Shown here piece after piece: positions 63,041 through 64,000 of a stretch of 64,000 nt of DNA. Each line of letters begins with the position of its first letter. The stretch's first letter is position 1. The position numbers and the translations under genes were made by a program. The DNA is from Pseudomonas graminis (GTDB taxonomy: Bacteria > Pseudomonadota > Gammaproteobacteria > Pseudomonadales > Pseudomonadaceae): NCBI RefSeq assembly GCF_004364335.1, contig NZ_SOCR01000012.1, positions 45,816 to 109,815 on the forward strand. The letters run 5' to 3'. The notes under the pieces are model-generated. The model worked only from the letters and a program-made list of their open reading frames with translations, was not told where the DNA came from and made no database searches.

Positions 63041-63724
63041 ATGCACGTACTGCTTTGTGAAGACGACGACCTGATTGCCAGCGGCATCGTCGCGGGCCTC
63101 GATGCCCAGGGCCTGACGGTGGATCACGTGGCCACGGCCTCATCCGCACGGGCCATGCTGTCGGCTGCGCATTTCGACGTGATGATTCTCGACCTCGGCC
63201 TGCCCGATGAAGATGGCCTGAAGCTGTTGCGCCAGTTGCGCCAGCAGGGCGTCGAGATCCCGGTGCTGATTCTTACCGCTCGCGACACGGTGACCGACCG
63301 CGTCGACGGCCTGCAGGCCGGCGCGGACGATTACTTGCTCAAGCCCTTCGACCTGCGTGAACTCAGCGCGCGCCTGCACACCCTGGTGCGACGCATGGCC
63401 GGGCGCAGCGTCAACGTGATCGAACATGGCGTGCTCAACTACGACCCGAGCAGTCGGGAAACCCGCCTGGCCGGTCAGCCGGTCGATCTGTCGCGTCGTG
63501 AGCAGGCACTGCTGCAAGCGTTGCTGAACAACAGCGGTCGGGTGCTTTCGGGCGAACAACTGAAGGACTGCGTGTACGGCTTCGGCGACGAAGTCGAGAG
63601 CAACGCCCTCAACGTTCATATCCATCACCTGCGGCGCAAACTGGGCGGCGGCATCATCGAAACCGTGCGTGGTCTGGGCTATCGCCTCGGCCCGGCCGGC
63701 CATGATTTGGAGCCCACGCCATGA
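63041..63724 (+). CDS. OmpR-family response regulator, DsbR-like
   Basis: A 227-residue response regulator with receiver domain (1-115; acidic pocket at EDDD near 7-10, phosphoacceptor Asp51 in ILDLGLPDEDG, Lys101) and a winged-helix DNA-binding domain (130-222; VRGLGYRLG at the end). Placement divergent from dsbG and before a kinase matches the PA2479/PA2480 pair reported as the copper-responsive DsbRS system, which controls dsb genes. That identity is inferred from context. ATG 63041 lies after CGGGGCCGACC. Confidence 0.85.
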   Translation: MHVLLCEDDDLIASGIVAGLDAQGLTVDHVATASSARAMLSAAHFDVMILDLGLPDEDGLKLLRQLRQQGVEIPVLILTARDTVTDRVDGLQAGADDYLLKPFDLRELSARLHTLVRRMAGRSVNVIEHGVLNYDPSSRETRLAGQPVDLSRREQALLQALLNNSGRVLSGEQLKDCVYGFGDEVESNALNVHIHHLRRKLGGGIIETVRGLGYRLGPAGHDLEPTP

Positions 63725-64000
63725 TGAGCCTGCGCACGCGGCTGAGTCTGATCCTCGGCTCGGCGTTCATTCTGATTTGGGTGCTGGCCGCCGCCTGGAT
63801 GCTGCGCGACCTGCGCACGCAGATGATGCAGTCCCTCGATCAACGCCTTGAAGCCTCGGCGCGGATGGTCGCGGGGCTGCTCGAACAGATGCAGATGCCC
63901 ACCGGCAGCGAAAGCCGATCGCTGAGGGCGGACGATCCGGCGTTGCCCAATGGCATGGCGTGTCAGTTGAGTTCCCTGCGCGGGCAGGTGCTGGCGCGCA
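63721..64000 (+). CDS. Sensor histidine kinase, N-terminal part (cut by window end)
   Basis: Ninety-three codons of a kinase continue past the window. The start ATG 63721 overlaps the regulator stop (ATGA). A hydrophobic first span (LSLILGSAFILIWVLAAAWML, about residues 8-28) is followed by what looks like the start of a periplasmic sensor region (DLRTQMMQSLDQRLEASARMVAGLLEQMQ in segments), the usual layout of QseC/PmrB-type kinases. The catalytic domains are not in view. By context it is the DsbS partner of the preceding regulator. Confidence 0.8.
   Translation, partial: MMSLRTRLSLILGSAFILIWVLAAAWMLRDLRTQMMQSLDQRLEASARMVAGLLEQMQMPTGSESRSLRADDPALPNGMACQLSSLRGQVLAR

Overview
The window is a chromosomal segment of a Pseudomonas, most likely of the fluorescens/syringae side of the genus. 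This is inferred from high GC content, REP elements of the GTAGGAGCCGGC type, the serC-pheA-hisC-tyrA/aroA-cmk-rpsA supraoperon with a fused TyrA-AroA, the ubiG-mupP-SDR and mtaD/mtnA neighbourhood, and gbuA/gbuR next to a small PA1414-type gene. The species cannot be named from sequence alone. No tRNA, rRNA, CRISPR array, transposase or intact prophage was seen.

Layout. 1-540: a cluster of REP palindromes. 566-9684: a cobalamin riboswitch followed by ten tightly coupled genes for the late, cobalt-corrinoid part of B12 synthesis (cobO, cobB, bluB, cbiB, threonine-phosphate decarboxylase, cobQ, cobU, cobT, alpha-ribazole phosphatase, cobS). 9.9-16.5 kb: a GlxA-type AraC regulator, a secreted glutathione-peroxidase-like protein, a FadL porin, a lysozyme-like protein recalling phage proteins, a small unknown gene, a gene-poor stretch of about 1 kb, and rmuC. 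16.5-22.4 kb: strong hairpins, an NCS1 transporter, a PA1414-like micro-gene (the locus of the SicX sRNA in P. aeruginosa), an acyl-carrier-like protein without the usual serine, guanidinobutyrase and its LysR regulator, tapT and a DUF6316-like gene. 22.7-29 kb: fumC and a quinone reductase, DUF2059, bolA, a TetR/GST/azoreductase group with two perfect operators flanking a promoter, and trhO. 29.2-36.2 kb: a DsbA-like protein overlapping an ABC exporter, a GGDEF-EAL protein, a TenA-like protein and a diguanylate cyclase.

36.4-53.5 kb is conserved housekeeping sequence: an SDR, mupP, ubiG, mtaD, mtnA, gyrA, serC, pheA, hisC, tyrA-aroA, cmk, rpsA, ihfB and lapA. 53.7-59.3 kb is the site that carries the O-specific-antigen island in other pseudomonads. 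Here it is reduced to manB, a WbpV-like epimerase, wbpL and wbpM. 59.4-64 kb: a ComEA-like protein, a KAS II (fabF2), a TetR, dsbG, and a divergent response regulator/histidine kinase pair (DsbRS-like), the kinase cut by the window end.

The sequence points most worth following are the two opposed 11-bp-period direct repeats between dsbG and the response regulator, the two operators bracketing the GST promoter, the serine-less ACP, the PA1414/SicX-like locus, the reduced O-antigen locus, the attenuator-like hairpin between cmk and rpsA, and the lysozyme-like chromosomal protein.
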